From Sphingobium sp. 66-54 (GTDB taxonomy: Bacteria; Pseudomonadota; Alphaproteobacteria; Sphingomonadales; Sphingomonadaceae), in contig MKWI01000016.1 in assembly GCA_001899715.1 (NCBI GenBank), forward strand, positions 458,254-522,253: a stretch of DNA of 64,000 nt, given 5' to 3'. The notes under the pieces are model-generated. The model had not been told where the DNA came from. It searched no databases and worked only from the letters and a program-made list of their open reading frames with translations. A program made the translations under genes and the position numbers. Shown one piece after another: positions 26,630 through 35,733 of this stretch (the stretch's first letter is position 1; every line of letters begins with the position of its first letter).

Positions 26630-28612
26630 TCAGGCGTCGATCGCGTCTTCTTCCACCTGCGCCGCATTTTCCTGAATGAAGGCGAAGCGGTGCGCCGGGT
26701 TGGTGCCCATCAGCCGGTCCACCAGATCCTTGACGCCTGCGCGTTCCTCATATTCCTGCGGCAGCGTGATGCGGATCATAGCGCGTTTGGCCGGGTCCAT
26801 GGTGGTCTCGCGCAACTGCTGCGGGTTCATCTCGCCCAGGCCCTTGAAGCGGCTGACCTCCACCTTCTTACCCTTGAACTCGCCGGCGAGCAGCGCCTCG
26901 CGCGCCTCGTCGTCCGCCGCATAGGCGCTCTTGCCGCCCGAGACGAGGCGGTAGAGCGGCGGTTGGGCGAGGTAGAGATGGCCGCGCCGCACCAGCTCGG
27001 GCATTTCCTGGAAGAAGAAGGTCATCAGCAGGGTCGCGATATGGGCGCCGTCCACGTCCGCGTCGGTCATGATGACCACGCGTTCGTAGCGCAGATTGTC
27101 CGGGTTGCAGTCCTTGCGCGTCCCACAGCCCAGCGCGAGGATGAGGTCGGCAATCTCGTGATTGGCGAGGATCTTGGCGGAGGTAGCGGAGGCGACGTTG
27201 AGGATCTTGCCGCGGATCGGCAGGATCGCCTGCGTCTTGCGGTCGCGCGCCTGCTTGGCTGATCCGCCGGCGCTGTCGCCCTCCACGATGAACAGCTCGG
27301 TTCCTTCCGAATCGTCCGATGAGCAATCGGTCAGCTTGCCGGGCAGGCGCAGCTTGCGCGCCGATGTTGCGGTCTTGCGCTTGGTCTCCCGCTCCGCGCG
27401 GCGACGCAGGCGCTCGTCCATCCGCTCCAGAATATGGCCGAGCAGTGCCTTGCCCCGGTCCATGTTGCTGGTGAGGAAATGGTCGAAATGGTCGCGCAGC
27501 GCCGCCTCGACGTAGCGCGCGGCTTCCGGGCTGGTAAGGCGGTCCTTGGTCTGGCTCTGGAACTGCGGATCGCGGATGAACACGCTGAGCATCAGCTCGC
27601 AGCCGTTCATCACGTCCTCGGTCTGGATGTCCTTGGCCTTTTTCTGGCCGACCAGCTCGCCGAACGTCCGCAAACCGCGTGTCAACGCTGCCCGCAGGCC
27701 CGCCTCATGCGTGCCGCCATCGGGCGTGGGGATGGTGTTGCAGTACCAGCTCGCCGATCCATCCGACCAGAGCGGCCAGGCGACCGCCCATTCGGCGCGG
27801 CCCATGCCGTCCGGGAAATCCTGCGTGCCGTGGAAGAACGCACTGGTGGCGCACTCGCGCGCGCCGAGTTGCTCGCGCAGATGATCGGCGAGGCCGCCGG
27901 GGAACTGGAACGTCGCCTCGGCCGGCACCGTCTCATCCATGATAAGGGCGGGGTCACATTTCCAGCGTATCTCCACGCCCGCGAACAGATAGGCCTTGGA
28001 GCGGACCAGCCGGTGGAGGCGCACCGGCTTGAAGCGCAGTTCGCCGAAGATCGCGTTGTCGGGCGTGAAGGCGACGCTGGTGCCCCGCCGGTTGGGCGTT
28101 GCGCCGATCTTCTCCAGCGGCCCCAGCGCAAGCCCGCGTGAGAAGCGCTGGCGAAACAGCTCGCGGTTGCGCGCAACCTCGATCTCCGTATCTACCGAGA
28201 GGGCGTTGACCACGCTGATGCCGACGCCGTGCAGGCCGCCGGACGTGGCATAGGCCTTGTCCGAGAATTTGCCGCCGGAGTGGAGCGTGGTCAGGATCAC
28301 TTCCAGCGCCGACTTGCCGGGGAATTTGGGATGCGGATCGACCGGGATGCCACGTCCATTGTCGATGATCGTCAGCCGGTTGCCGGCTTCCAGCGTCACT
28401 TCGATGCGGGTGGCATGGCCTGCGACTGCCTCGTCCATCGCATTGTCGAGCACTTCGGAGGCGAGGTGATGCAGCGCGCGCTCGTCCGTACCGCCGATAT
28501 ACATGCCCGGCCGGCGACGAACCGGCTCCAGCCCTTCGAGGACTTCGATGGAGGAGGCATCGTAATGGTCGCTGGTTCGGGTGCCGGCGGTGCCGAAAAG
28601 GTCGTCTGACAT
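26630..28612 (-). CDS. parE: DNA topoisomerase IV subunit B
   Basis: ATPase subunit of the decatenating topoisomerase IV. The GHKL ATPase part has RRRPGMYIGG, EVLDNAMDEAVAG and GLHGVGISVVNALS; the TOPRIM part has EGDSAGGSAKQARDR and MTDADVDGAHI. The IRGKILNVASAT stretch and 660-residue length fit ParE rather than the longer GyrB. Start at MSDDLFGT; the frame is open for 12 more codons upstream. Confidence 0.93.
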   Translation of the reverse strand: MSDDLFGTAGTRTSDHYDASSIEVLEGLEPVRRRPGMYIGGTDERALHHLASEVLDNAMDEAVAGHATRIEVTLEAGNRLTIIDNGRGIPVDPHPKFPGKSALEVILTTLHSGGKFSDKAYATSGGLHGVGISVVNALSVDTEIEVARNRELFRQRFSRGLALGPLEKIGATPNRRGTSVAFTPDNAIFGELRFKPVRLHRLVRSKAYLFAGVEIRWKCDPALIMDETVPAEATFQFPGGLADHLREQLGARECATSAFFHGTQDFPDGMGRAEWAVAWPLWSDGSASWYCNTIPTPDGGTHEAGLRAALTRGLRTFGELVGQKKAKDIQTEDVMNGCELMLSVFIRDPQFQSQTKDRLTSPEAARYVEAALRDHFDHFLTSNMDRGKALLGHILERMDERLRRRAERETKRKTATSARKLRLPGKLTDCSSDDSEGTELFIVEGDSAGGSAKQARDRKTQAILPIRGKILNVASATSAKILANHEIADLILALGCGTRKDCNPDNLRYERVVIMTDADVDGAHIATLLMTFFFQEMPELVRRGHLYLAQPPLYRLVSGGKSAYAADDEAREALLAGEFKGKKVEVSRFKGLGEMNPQQLRETTMDPAKRAMIRITLPQEYEERAGVKDLVDRLMGTNPAHRFAFIQENAAQVEEDAIDA

Positions 28613-28683
28613 GGCGGAGCTATAGGCGCGCGGGAGTCGGGCGCGCAAGACGCCAGAAGGCTTTTCGTCCCGCGGTCATGCGA

Positions 28684-28720
28684 TCGGGGAGCGGACGCGC
28701 AAAAGCGAGGCGCTCCCCGA
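28684..28720 (-). terminator. Stem-loop after gcrA
   Basis: TCGGGGAGCG (28684-28693) and CGCTCCCCGA (28711-28720) are perfect 10-bp arms around a 17-base loop, 13 bases beyond the gcrA stop on the minus strand and before parE. Confidence 0.55.
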
Positions 28721-28733
28721 CAGGACGTGAGGG

Positions 28734-29456
28734 TTAGCGAACGCGCGGTCCGCCATAGGGCAGGGGCGGCGGCGGCCGCCGCGTGCCACGCGGGAGCTGG
28801 GCCTGATAGGCGCGGCCGCAATGCTCGACGCAATAGGGGAAGCCGGGATTGACCTTCTCCCCACAGAAATGGAAGTCCGGCTCGCCGGGGTGGCCAAGCG
28901 GCCATTTGCAGATCTTCTCGTTGAGGTCGAGCAGGCTGGTCTTGCCGGCGATCTCCGGGCTGGGTTTCGCCGGCACCAGCCGGCGCGGCGGCGCAGGCGG
29001 GATCGGCTGCTGCATGTCGCCCGGACCCTGTCGCAGGAAACCGCCGGGTCCCACGGAGACGATGCGGGGCTGCTGCGGCCGCGCCGGGGCGGTGTGCTGA
29101 TGGGCGTGGGCGCCATGCGTGGCGGGTGCGGCGGTGGGCTGGGCCGGCGCGGGCCTCGGTTCGGCGGGAGCGGCCGGCGCCTTGGCGGCAGGCCGGGCCG
29201 GACGCGCCTCGGCGCTCGCCGCCGCCGGTTCAGACCGTGCGGGCGTAGCTTTGCGCGCGGGCGACGCGGCCGCCGGCTTGGCCGCGGCTTCGGTCGCTTT
29301 CACCGGGGAAGGGCGGGCCTGGAGCCCGAGGCGGTGGGCCTTGCCGATCACCGCGTTGCGGCTCACGCCGCCCAGTTCGTCGGCGATCTGGCTCGCCGTC
29401 ATGCCGCGCTCCCACATCTGGCGGAGCTGCTCGATGCGTTCGTCTGTCCAGGACAT
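28734..29456 (-). CDS. gcrA: GcrA cell-cycle regulator
   Basis: Alphaproteobacterial cell-cycle factor that acts with sigma-70 at promoters bearing CcrM-methylated GANTC. The N-terminal helix-turn-helix SWTDERIEQLRQMWERGM followed by IADELGGVSRNAVIGKAHRLG is textbook GcrA, and the C-terminal cysteine-bearing domain reads CKWPLGHPGEPDFHFCGEKV. Between them lies an alanine/proline-rich linker of about 110 residues, longer than in the 173-residue Caulobacter protein. Start at the ATG behind AAAGGAACAACC. Confidence 0.95.
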   Translation of the reverse strand: MSWTDERIEQLRQMWERGMTASQIADELGGVSRNAVIGKAHRLGLQARPSPVKATEAAAKPAAASPARKATPARSEPAAASAEARPARPAAKAPAAPAEPRPAPAQPTAAPATHGAHAHQHTAPARPQQPRIVSVGPGGFLRQGPGDMQQPIPPAPPRRLVPAKPSPEIAGKTSLLDLNEKICKWPLGHPGEPDFHFCGEKVNPGFPYCVEHCGRAYQAQLPRGTRRPPPPLPYGGPRVR

Positions 29457-29601
29457 GGTTGTTCCTTTATATGATGGCGGCCATATGGGCGCGGCCTTTG
29501 AAAAGGTCAAACCGCCCGTGTGCATTTTGCCGATTTTTGCCTGCGCGCCCGGCGTTCATTGCTGGTTGCCGGTTGCTACTGAACGGGATAGGGCGAGGGC
29601 C

Positions 29602-30444
29602 ATGGCCGACCAGAATCCCCAACCCATGACCCAGAGCCTCATCCGCCATGAGCCCGGCGTGCGGGTGATCCGCAACGTCAATTTCCCCGGCATGATCGCG
29701 CTTTACATGAAGGAAGTACGGCGCTTCATGAAGGTCCAGCTCCAGACCATCTGGGCGCCGGCGCTGACGACCTTGCTCTTTCTGGTGATCTTCACCGTGG
29801 CGCTCGGCCGGGGCGGTCTCTCCGTTATGGGCGTGTCCTTCGCCGATTTCGTGGCGCCCGGCCTCATCATCATGGGCATGGTGCAGAACAGCTTCCAGAA
29901 TGCGACCACCGGCCTGCTCGTCGGCAAGGTGCAGGGAACCATCGTCGATTATCTGATGCCGCCGCTTTCGGCAGGCGAGTTGCTGTTCGCGCTGGTCGCC
30001 GCGTCCGTTACGAGGTCCGTCTGCGTGGGTGGCGCGGTGTGGGCCGCGATGTTGCTATGGCCGGGCGTCCACGTCATGCCGCAGCATCTCTGGGCAGTGC
30101 TCTGGTTCGGTCTCACCGGCTCGGCCATGCTGGCCTTCATGGGGATCCTCACCGCGATGTGGGCGGACAAGTTCGATCATGCGGCGGCGGTCGGCAATTT
30201 CCTCGTCGCGCCGCTTTCGCTGCTCTCCGGCACCTTCTATTCGATGGACCATGTTGCGCCGCTGTTTCGCGCGATCAGCCACGCGAACCCGTTTTTCTAC
30301 GCAATTTCGGGCTTCCGTTATGGCTTCCTCGGCCAGTCCGATTCGTCCATCGCGCTTGGCGTGGCGGTGATGCTGGGGCTCAATCTCGCCCTCGCACTGG
30401 TCTGCTACGCCGCGCTGGCGAAGGGCTGGAAGATCAAGGCCTGA
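29602..30444 (+). CDS. ABC-2 type transporter permease
   Basis: A 280-residue protein with about six membrane helices and the ABC-2 layout (FADFVAPGLIIMGMVQNSFQN, PLSLLSGTFYSMDHVAP, ANPFFYAISGFRYGFLG). It should export a lipid, polysaccharide or drug together with an ATP-binding subunit, whose gene is not adjacent here. Start at MADQNPQP after GGGCGAGGGCC. It is divergent from gcrA. Confidence 0.88.
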   Translation: MADQNPQPMTQSLIRHEPGVRVIRNVNFPGMIALYMKEVRRFMKVQLQTIWAPALTTLLFLVIFTVALGRGGLSVMGVSFADFVAPGLIIMGMVQNSFQNATTGLLVGKVQGTIVDYLMPPLSAGELLFALVAASVTRSVCVGGAVWAAMLLWPGVHVMPQHLWAVLWFGLTGSAMLAFMGILTAMWADKFDHAAAVGNFLVAPLSLLSGTFYSMDHVAPLFRAISHANPFFYAISGFRYGFLGQSDSSIALGVAVMLGLNLALALVCYAALAKGWKIKA

Positions 30445-30473
30445 ACGGACCGCCCGGCGCGGCGGCCCCCGCC

Positions 30474-30881
30474 TCAATGCCAGTGGCTCGCATCCAACGC
30501 GTAGCCGCCGTCTGCCTGCTGCTGGAACAATGCGGCGATGGCGGGATGGTCGACCGGATCGCCGGTCTCGTCGCGCACCAGATTCTGCTGGCTGACATAG
30601 GCGATGTAGCTCGATTCCCCATTGTCCGCGAACAGATGATAGAAAGGCTGGTCGCGTGCCGGGCGCGCGTCTTCCGGGATGGCTTCGTACCATTCCTCGC
30701 TGTTGGCGAAGACCGGGTCGATATCGAACACCACGCCGCGAAAGTTGAACAGCCGGTGCCGCACCTGATCGCCGATTCGGAACCGCGCATGCGCAACGAG
30801 AGGCGCCGAAAGACTAGGCCTCGACAAGGGGAGAGGGGGGTTGCGGCGTCCAATGCCGGCACGGTCGCGAGGCGGGTTCAT
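30474..30881 (-). CDS. hspQ: Heat shock protein HspQ
   Basis: The YccV/HspQ family binds hemimethylated DNA and acts as a specificity factor for Lon protease. The core HARFRIGDQVRHRLFNFRGV, then FDIDPVFANSEEWYEAIPE and QPFYHLFADNGES, is unmistakable. Start at MNPPRDRAG gives 135 residues, with about 25 extra residues before the usual family start. A 9-bp hairpin (30906-30939) lies upstream of the start in the leader or promoter. Confidence 0.9.
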   Translation of the reverse strand: MNPPRDRAGIGRRNPPLPLSRPSLSAPLVAHARFRIGDQVRHRLFNFRGVVFDIDPVFANSEEWYEAIPEDARPARDQPFYHLFADNGESSYIAYVSQQNLVRDETGDPVDHPAIAALFQQQADGGYALDASHWH

Positions 30882-31026
30882 GCCGCATGATTTAATGCGG
30901 CGTCCGCCAAGCGCAAGTTTTGCCGTCGCGGCGCTTGGCAAAGCCCGGTTCATTCGCTAACAGCGCGCCCTCAACTCTTGGTGAGGCAGCCGGCCACCAT
31001 CGCCCCGGCTCGCGACGATCCTCTGC

Positions 31027-31117
<91 letters not shown>

Positions 31118-31229
31118 TCACTCATCCCCAAGCGTCCAAGAATCCCCGGTTTTCCTTGATTCTTCGACATTTTGCACTATAGATTGTTCTCGATTTGTTT
31201 CGATGTTTCCATGTACGTCCGTATCGATC

Positions 31230-31270
31230 GGGGGCATTTTTGGGGGCATCGAACGGCAGAATTGGGGGCA
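31230..31270 (+). repeat. Three GGGGGCA repeats upstream of the integrase
   Basis: GGGGGCA occurs at 31230-31236, 31242-31248 and 31264-31270, just before the integrase start. Short repeats at this place could be arm-type integrase sites; that is inference. Confidence 0.5.
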
Positions 31271-31273
31271 CAG

Positions 31274-31543
31274 ATGCTCAGTGAACTGGCGGTTCGGCAG
31301 GCGAAGGCGAAGGAGAAGGATTACAAGCTTTCCGATTCCGAGGGTCTGTACCTGTTTGTCGCGAAGTCAGGTCGGCGGAGCTGGCGCCTGAAGTATCGTT
31401 TTGCGGGCAAGGAACGGAGGCTCGTTCTCGGGGCTTACCCTGAGATGTCATTGAAACAGGCGCGCGACCGGAAGCTCGAAGCGCGTAAGCTGCTGGCCGA
31501 AGGGAAGGACCCGGGCCCTTTCGTTCGCCGGTGTCGAGTATGA
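31274..31543 (+). pseudogene. Tyrosine-recombinase integrase, N-terminal fragment (DUF4102)
   Basis: MLSELAVRQAKAKEKDYKLS, GLYLFVAKSGRRSWRLKYR and LVLGAYPEMSLKQARDRK are the arm-binding DUF4102 domain of P4-like integrases. The homology stops at LLAEGKDP (about 31510); the core-binding and catalytic domains, about 300 residues, are absent. The remaining frame runs a few codons into the Strawberry-notch remnant. The protein cannot recombine DNA. Confidence 0.85.
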
Positions 31544-33704
31544 GATCCTCGAGCATTGCCTCACCGAGGATCAGATCGCGATCTACGATGCCTATGCCGA
31601 AGCCTGGGCGATCATTCACGCTAATTTGCGCGAAGCGCTGGAAGCCACGCGGATCGTCGACAGCGAAACTGGTGGCACGCTCAACTCCGGGGCGAAGTCC
31701 GCAGCGCTATCGATCTTCGAGGGAACCAAGCAGCGCTTCTTCGCGCAGCTGCTTCTGTCGATGAAGCTCCCCAGCTTGCTGCCCGCGATCGATACGGCGA
31801 TCGCCGATGGGCATGCCGTTGTCGTGCAACTCGTCTCGACGGCAGAGGCCATGCTCGACCGGCGACTTGCCGACCTGTCTGACGAGGAACGCGAAGCTCT
31901 CGAGATCGACCTCTCCCCACGGGAATATGTGATCGACTATCTCGCCAAGAGCTTTCCTGTCCGCCTGATGGCGGTGTTCACCGACGAAAACGGCAATCCT
32001 CGCTCCGAGCCTATGACTGACGAGGATGGCGCACCTGTGCTTTGCCGCTCCGCGCTTGCCGCACGCGACCGGATGATCGAGCAGCTCTGCGCTTTGCCGC
32101 CGATCGCCACCGCGCTTGATGCCATCATCGAACGCTTCGGCGTCGACCAGGTGGCGGAAGTCACTGGGCGCACGCGACGGCTCATCGTCGGCAGTGATGG
32201 TCGTCAGAAACTCCAATCCCGCTCGCCGCGCGCCAATGTCGCCGAAACCCAGGCATTCATGGACGGTGCCAAGCGCATCCTGGTGTTTTCCGATGCCGGG
32301 GGAACCGGGCGCAGCTACCATGCCGATCTCGCCGCGAAGAACCAGGCCCGCCGCGTCCACTTCCTGCTCGAGCCGGGCTGGCGGGCTGACGCCGCAATCC
32401 AGGGGCTCGGACGGACCAATCGCACCAATCAGGCATCGGCCCCGCTGTTCAGGCCCGTGACGACAGATGTGCGCGGCGAGCGCCGCTTCATCTCGACGAT
32501 CGCGCGGCGTCTGGACAGCTTGGGAGCTCTGACGCGCGGGCAGCGCCAGACCGGCGGGCAAAACCTGTTCGATCCGGCCGACAATCTCGAAAGCATCTAC
32601 GCCAAGGAGGCGCTCCATCGCTGGTTCGGCCTGTTGTTCACGGCAAAGCTTGAAGCGGTCAGTATCGAGCGCTTTCAGGAGCTGACGGGCCTCCGGATCG
32701 AAGGACCCGACGGGTCTATGGTCGATGACCTGCCTTCGATCCAGCGGTGGCTCAACCGCATCCTGGCGCTTCCCATTGCCCTGCAGAACGCGATCTTCGA
32801 TGAGTTCATGGGACTGGTCGAAGCGCGCATCGATGCCGCGCTGCAGGCCGGCACACTCGATCTCGGCCTGGAGACCATCGCAGTCGAGGAGTTCACGATC
32901 CTGTCGGACACGTTGCTGCGCACCGATCCGGCATCGCGCGCGACCACCCATCTGCTGGAACTGGAAATCGCGAGAGCCTTGAAGCCGCTTACGTTGAAGC
33001 AGCTCGAGGAGATCCACGGCCTCACCGGGCAGCGGCAGCGACCGGTTCGGAACGCCCGCTCTGGTCGGGTCGCCCTGCTGGTCCCCGCTCGCAGTATTCT
33101 TGCCGATGACGGCACGCGCGTGACCCGCTTCGAATTGCTGCGTCCCCTCAAGCGCAGCCACATCACTGAAGATCAGCTGGCGGAGAGCAGCTGGGACGAT
33201 GTCTCCCTCGACGATTTTCAAAATTCCTGGGCGACCGAGGTCGAAGAAGCCCGTTCCAGCCACAAACGCGAGCGCCTCTATCTTGCCACGGGCCTCCTAC
33301 TGCCGGTCTGGGACAAGCTCCCTTCGGATTTCGTGAGGGTGAGCCGCATCTCGGCAGCCGATGGTCGCTCGCTCCTTGGCCGGGAGGTTCCGGTTCATTG
33401 TGTTCCGGACCTGTGCCGGGCGCTGGGTCTCGAGCGCGAACAGACGCTGTCCGCCGATGACATTGTCCAGACCGTCGCGGCGACGGGCCGGGCCATGGAA
33501 TTCGCGGGCCGCGAGAAGCTCATGGTCAAACGCAGCCTGGTCAATGGCTCACAGCGACTTGAGCTTACGGGATGGAGTGCTGCTCGGCTCGACTGGTACA
33601 AGGCCCAAGGCTGCTTTACCGAGATCATCCGCTATCAGACCCGGCTCTTCGTGCCGATCGAGGGCGCGGCGAGCGTGATTGCTAGACTGGCATCATCGGT
33701 ATAG
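31524..33704 (+). pseudogene. Strawberry-notch family helicase, 5'-truncated
   Basis: About 727 codons remain open, beginning without a start codon at the junction with the integrase fragment. Features of the C-terminal helicase half (Helicase_C_4) are clear: RILVFSDAGGTGRSYHADL, GWRADAAIQGLGRTNRTNQA, FRPVTTDVRGERRFISTIARR and TRGQRQTGGQN. The N-terminal half with Walker A and DEXH motifs is missing. In sphingomonad ICEs and plasmids intact versions are over 1,300 residues. The internal frame has not decayed, so the deletion may be recent or a shorter product may still be made from a TTG at 31626. Confidence 0.8.
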
Positions 33705-33709
33705 TTCCT

Positions 33710-33721
33710 TGCCAAATGGCA
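33710..33721. promoter_or_regulatory. Toxin-antitoxin operator 1
   Basis: TGCCAAATGGCA is a near-perfect palindrome 36 bases before the antitoxin start. A second copy lies 29 bases on (centre to centre), as expected for an autoregulated Xre/RES operon. Confidence 0.65.
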
Positions 33722-33738
33722 TTATTCACCGTATATGA

Positions 33739-33750
33739 TGCCATATGGAG
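33739..33750. promoter_or_regulatory. Toxin-antitoxin operator 2
   Basis: TGCCATATGGAG repeats TGCCA(A/T)ATGG of operator 1 with CCATATGG as a perfect core. It ends seven bases before the antitoxin ATG and includes its GGAG ribosome site, so a bound antitoxin could block both promoter clearance and translation start. Confidence 0.6.
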
Positions 33751-33757
33751 AACTGCC

Positions 33758-34171
33758 ATGCTGGCTCTGCAACCCGTTGATACTGCCGTTACCGCCTTCC
33801 GGCCCGATCCGATTACCCAGGACGAGGCAGCTGCCATGTTCCGGGCAGTCCTCAATCTGTTCGGCAAATGGGAACTGACCGACGAGCAGGCGGCAACCCT
33901 GCTCGACATGCCGGTTCGATCCTATCGGCGCTGGAAGGCGGAAGGCCCCGGGCGCGTTTCGCGCGATGGGCGCGCGCGTCTCTCCAACCTCATGGGGATC
34001 CACAAGGCGCTCCGAATCATCTTCTCGGAGGCGACCCGCGGGTATGCCTGGATTAGGGCGGCCAATGATGCGTTCGGGGGCTCCAGCGCCCTCGATATGA
34101 TGCTCGGAGGTGAACTCACTGACATCATGCGGGTGCGTCGCTACCTCGACGCTGAGCGCGGTGGTTGGTGA
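33758..34171 (+). CDS. Xre/MbcA/ParS-type antitoxin
   Basis: A 137-residue antitoxin. The N-terminal half holds the Xre-like helix-turn-helix (WELTDEQAATLLDMPVRSYR), and the C-terminal toxin-binding domain has GIHKALRIIF and WIRAANDAFGGSSALDMML. It neutralises the RES toxin encoded next and should repress the operon. Start at 33758 behind GGAGAACTGCC; its stop overlaps the toxin GTG start. Confidence 0.9.
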   Translation: MLALQPVDTAVTAFRPDPITQDEAAAMFRAVLNLFGKWELTDEQAATLLDMPVRSYRRWKAEGPGRVSRDGRARLSNLMGIHKALRIIFSEATRGYAWIRAANDAFGGSSALDMMLGGELTDIMRVRRYLDAERGGW

Positions 34172-34902
34172 GCGAAGCAGCAGAAATCCCCGTTTCTCGA
34201 GTTGAGTGGAAGGGCGCTGTCAGGATCATCCGCAGCGCCTTTCCGCCGATCGACCTGTTCGAGGACATCGCCGATCCCGCGGACTGGCCGCTGCTGATTT
34301 CGGCCGAGCAGAAGACCAATCCTCGCATCATGGCGACGATTGGGAATCTCGACCTCGTTCCGGTTGGCCGCCGCGTCGGTGGCAACGGCGCCTCCTACCT
34401 CATGGCGCCATTCACCCATGTCAGCACCGATCGGCCAAGCAGGTTTACCGATGGCAGCTACGGCGTGCTCTATGTTGGGGACCGGTTCGAGACCGCGCTG
34501 TTCGAGACGATCCACCACCATGCCCGCTTCATGGCACGGACTAGGCAAGCACCTGGCTGGACTTCGCAGTTCCGGGAAATCGTCATGTCCGTCGATGCAG
34601 AACTGCATGATCTTCGTCCTCTGGCAGGCGAGCCGGTTCAGGCGCTCGACTCCGACGCCTATGCCGCATCTCAAGCGCTCGCGCGGCACCTCCAGAGCGC
34701 GGGATCGGACGGAATTGTCTACCCGAGTATCCGGCATCCAGATGGAGAATGCGTCGCGCTCTTCTACCCTGACTGCGCGTCAAACCCCCTTCAGGGACGG
34801 CACCTCGACTATCATTGGGATGGCCAGCGCGTTGACCTCGTCCGTGATGCTGGAACTGGGGCTGTTTTCCGTATCGTCGATTTGCCGTCCGATCCCGTCT
34901 GA
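34168..34902 (+). CDS. RES-domain toxin (NAD+ phosphorylase)
   Basis: RES toxins degrade NAD+. The 244-residue protein has the expected arginine and tyrosine around RPSRFTDGSYGVLYVGD, the glutamate in FETALFETIHHHARFMA and SDGIVYPSIRHPDGECVALF near the C-terminus. The GTG start overlaps the antitoxin stop (GTGA), so the pair is tightly coupled. Being intact beside broken ICE genes, it may stabilise the island. Confidence 0.9.
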   Translation: MSEAAEIPVSRVEWKGAVRIIRSAFPPIDLFEDIADPADWPLLISAEQKTNPRIMATIGNLDLVPVGRRVGGNGASYLMAPFTHVSTDRPSRFTDGSYGVLYVGDRFETALFETIHHHARFMARTRQAPGWTSQFREIVMSVDAELHDLRPLAGEPVQALDSDAYAASQALARHLQSAGSDGIVYPSIRHPDGECVALFYPDCASNPLQGRHLDYHWDGQRVDLVRDAGTGAVFRIVDLPSDPV

Positions 34903-34967
34903 CCGCATAGGCTGGGTTTCCGGCCGAGTGCTGTAGGATCTCCGAGCGCAGTTGACGGCCAGCAGGC

Positions 34968-35483
34968 TCATGCCTGCGCACCAGCCGTCACGAGTTCATG
35001 AAGGGCCCTGTCTGGCGAAACCGGGCCCTTGTACAGCGGGCCACAAGGTGTCTCCGCTAGCTTGGCCGAAATGGCCAGGAGGTCGTCATCATCGCCCTTT
35101 TCATAGGCATAGGCTGCCAGCCAAAACTCGGCCTGGCGAACGAACTCATTGAGGATGCCCACGACGCTTCGGTTCGCAGTTTTCGAGTACTGGACCGTGT
35201 CCATTCGCCAAATTTCCCGAGCGATGAATTCGCTTGGGGCGTTATGCTCCTTCAAAACCAGCGCCAATTGTGCCGGGAATCTCAGAGCAAGTGTGGCCGC
35301 TGGGGCCAGCGGCATAAGCACTGGAAGCAGCGTGCGCTCAGAAACCAGCAAAGCTATCTGCGGCTTCCAGAACAGGACGGTGGCATACCAGCCACCAAGC
35401 GCGGTGTCGCTATGCCCAGGGGTAACGATGTCCGGCTTGATACGCTCAAGTAACTTCTTGGTGCAATGGAGGCGAAACATGAC
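34968..35483 (-). CDS. DUF6933-like protein
   Basis: A 171-residue protein that begins MFRLHCTKKLLERI, with GGWYATVLFWKPQIALLVSE and TLLPVLMPLAP, then KTANRSVVGILNEFVRQAE. This is the pattern I know as DUF6933, found in mobile and accessory regions; function unknown. It is convergent with the RES gene. The frame is open for 54 codons upstream of this start without family resemblance. Confidence 0.75.
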   Translation of the reverse strand, partial: VMFRLHCTKKLLERIKPDIVTPGHSDTALGGWYATVLFWKPQIALLVSERTLLPVLMPLAPAATLALRFPAQLALVLKEHNAPSEFIAREIWRMDTVQYSKTANRSVVGILNEFVRQAEFWLAAYAYEKGDDDDLLAISAKLAETPCGPLYKGPVSPDRALHELVTAGAQA

Positions 35484-35733
35484 AGCCCACGATAATGTTC
35501 GGTTTCCAGCGCGTCCACCGAAGCTGCAGGCCTCGCTGCAGAAATGATGAGAACCGCCGCGCACAGCGTTGAAGACAGGGGAGTTATGCGGGGTGTCAGA
35601 GCTAACAAGCCTGAAGACATTTGCGACCAACCTCGCCGGGCACATCGCTGCTGAGGCCGCCCGGTCATAATCCCCGAGCTGTGCTCAACCCAAGGAATTG
35701 TAGGCGTAAGCCAAGTCTATATGGTATTGAGCA

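Noticed and set aside
30906..30939. 9-bp perfect hairpin (GCCAAGCGC/GCGCTTGGC) upstream of hspQ
   Set aside because: Could be a leader structure or a chance GC-rich hairpin; no heat-shock or other known element is recognisable, so it is not listed as a feature.
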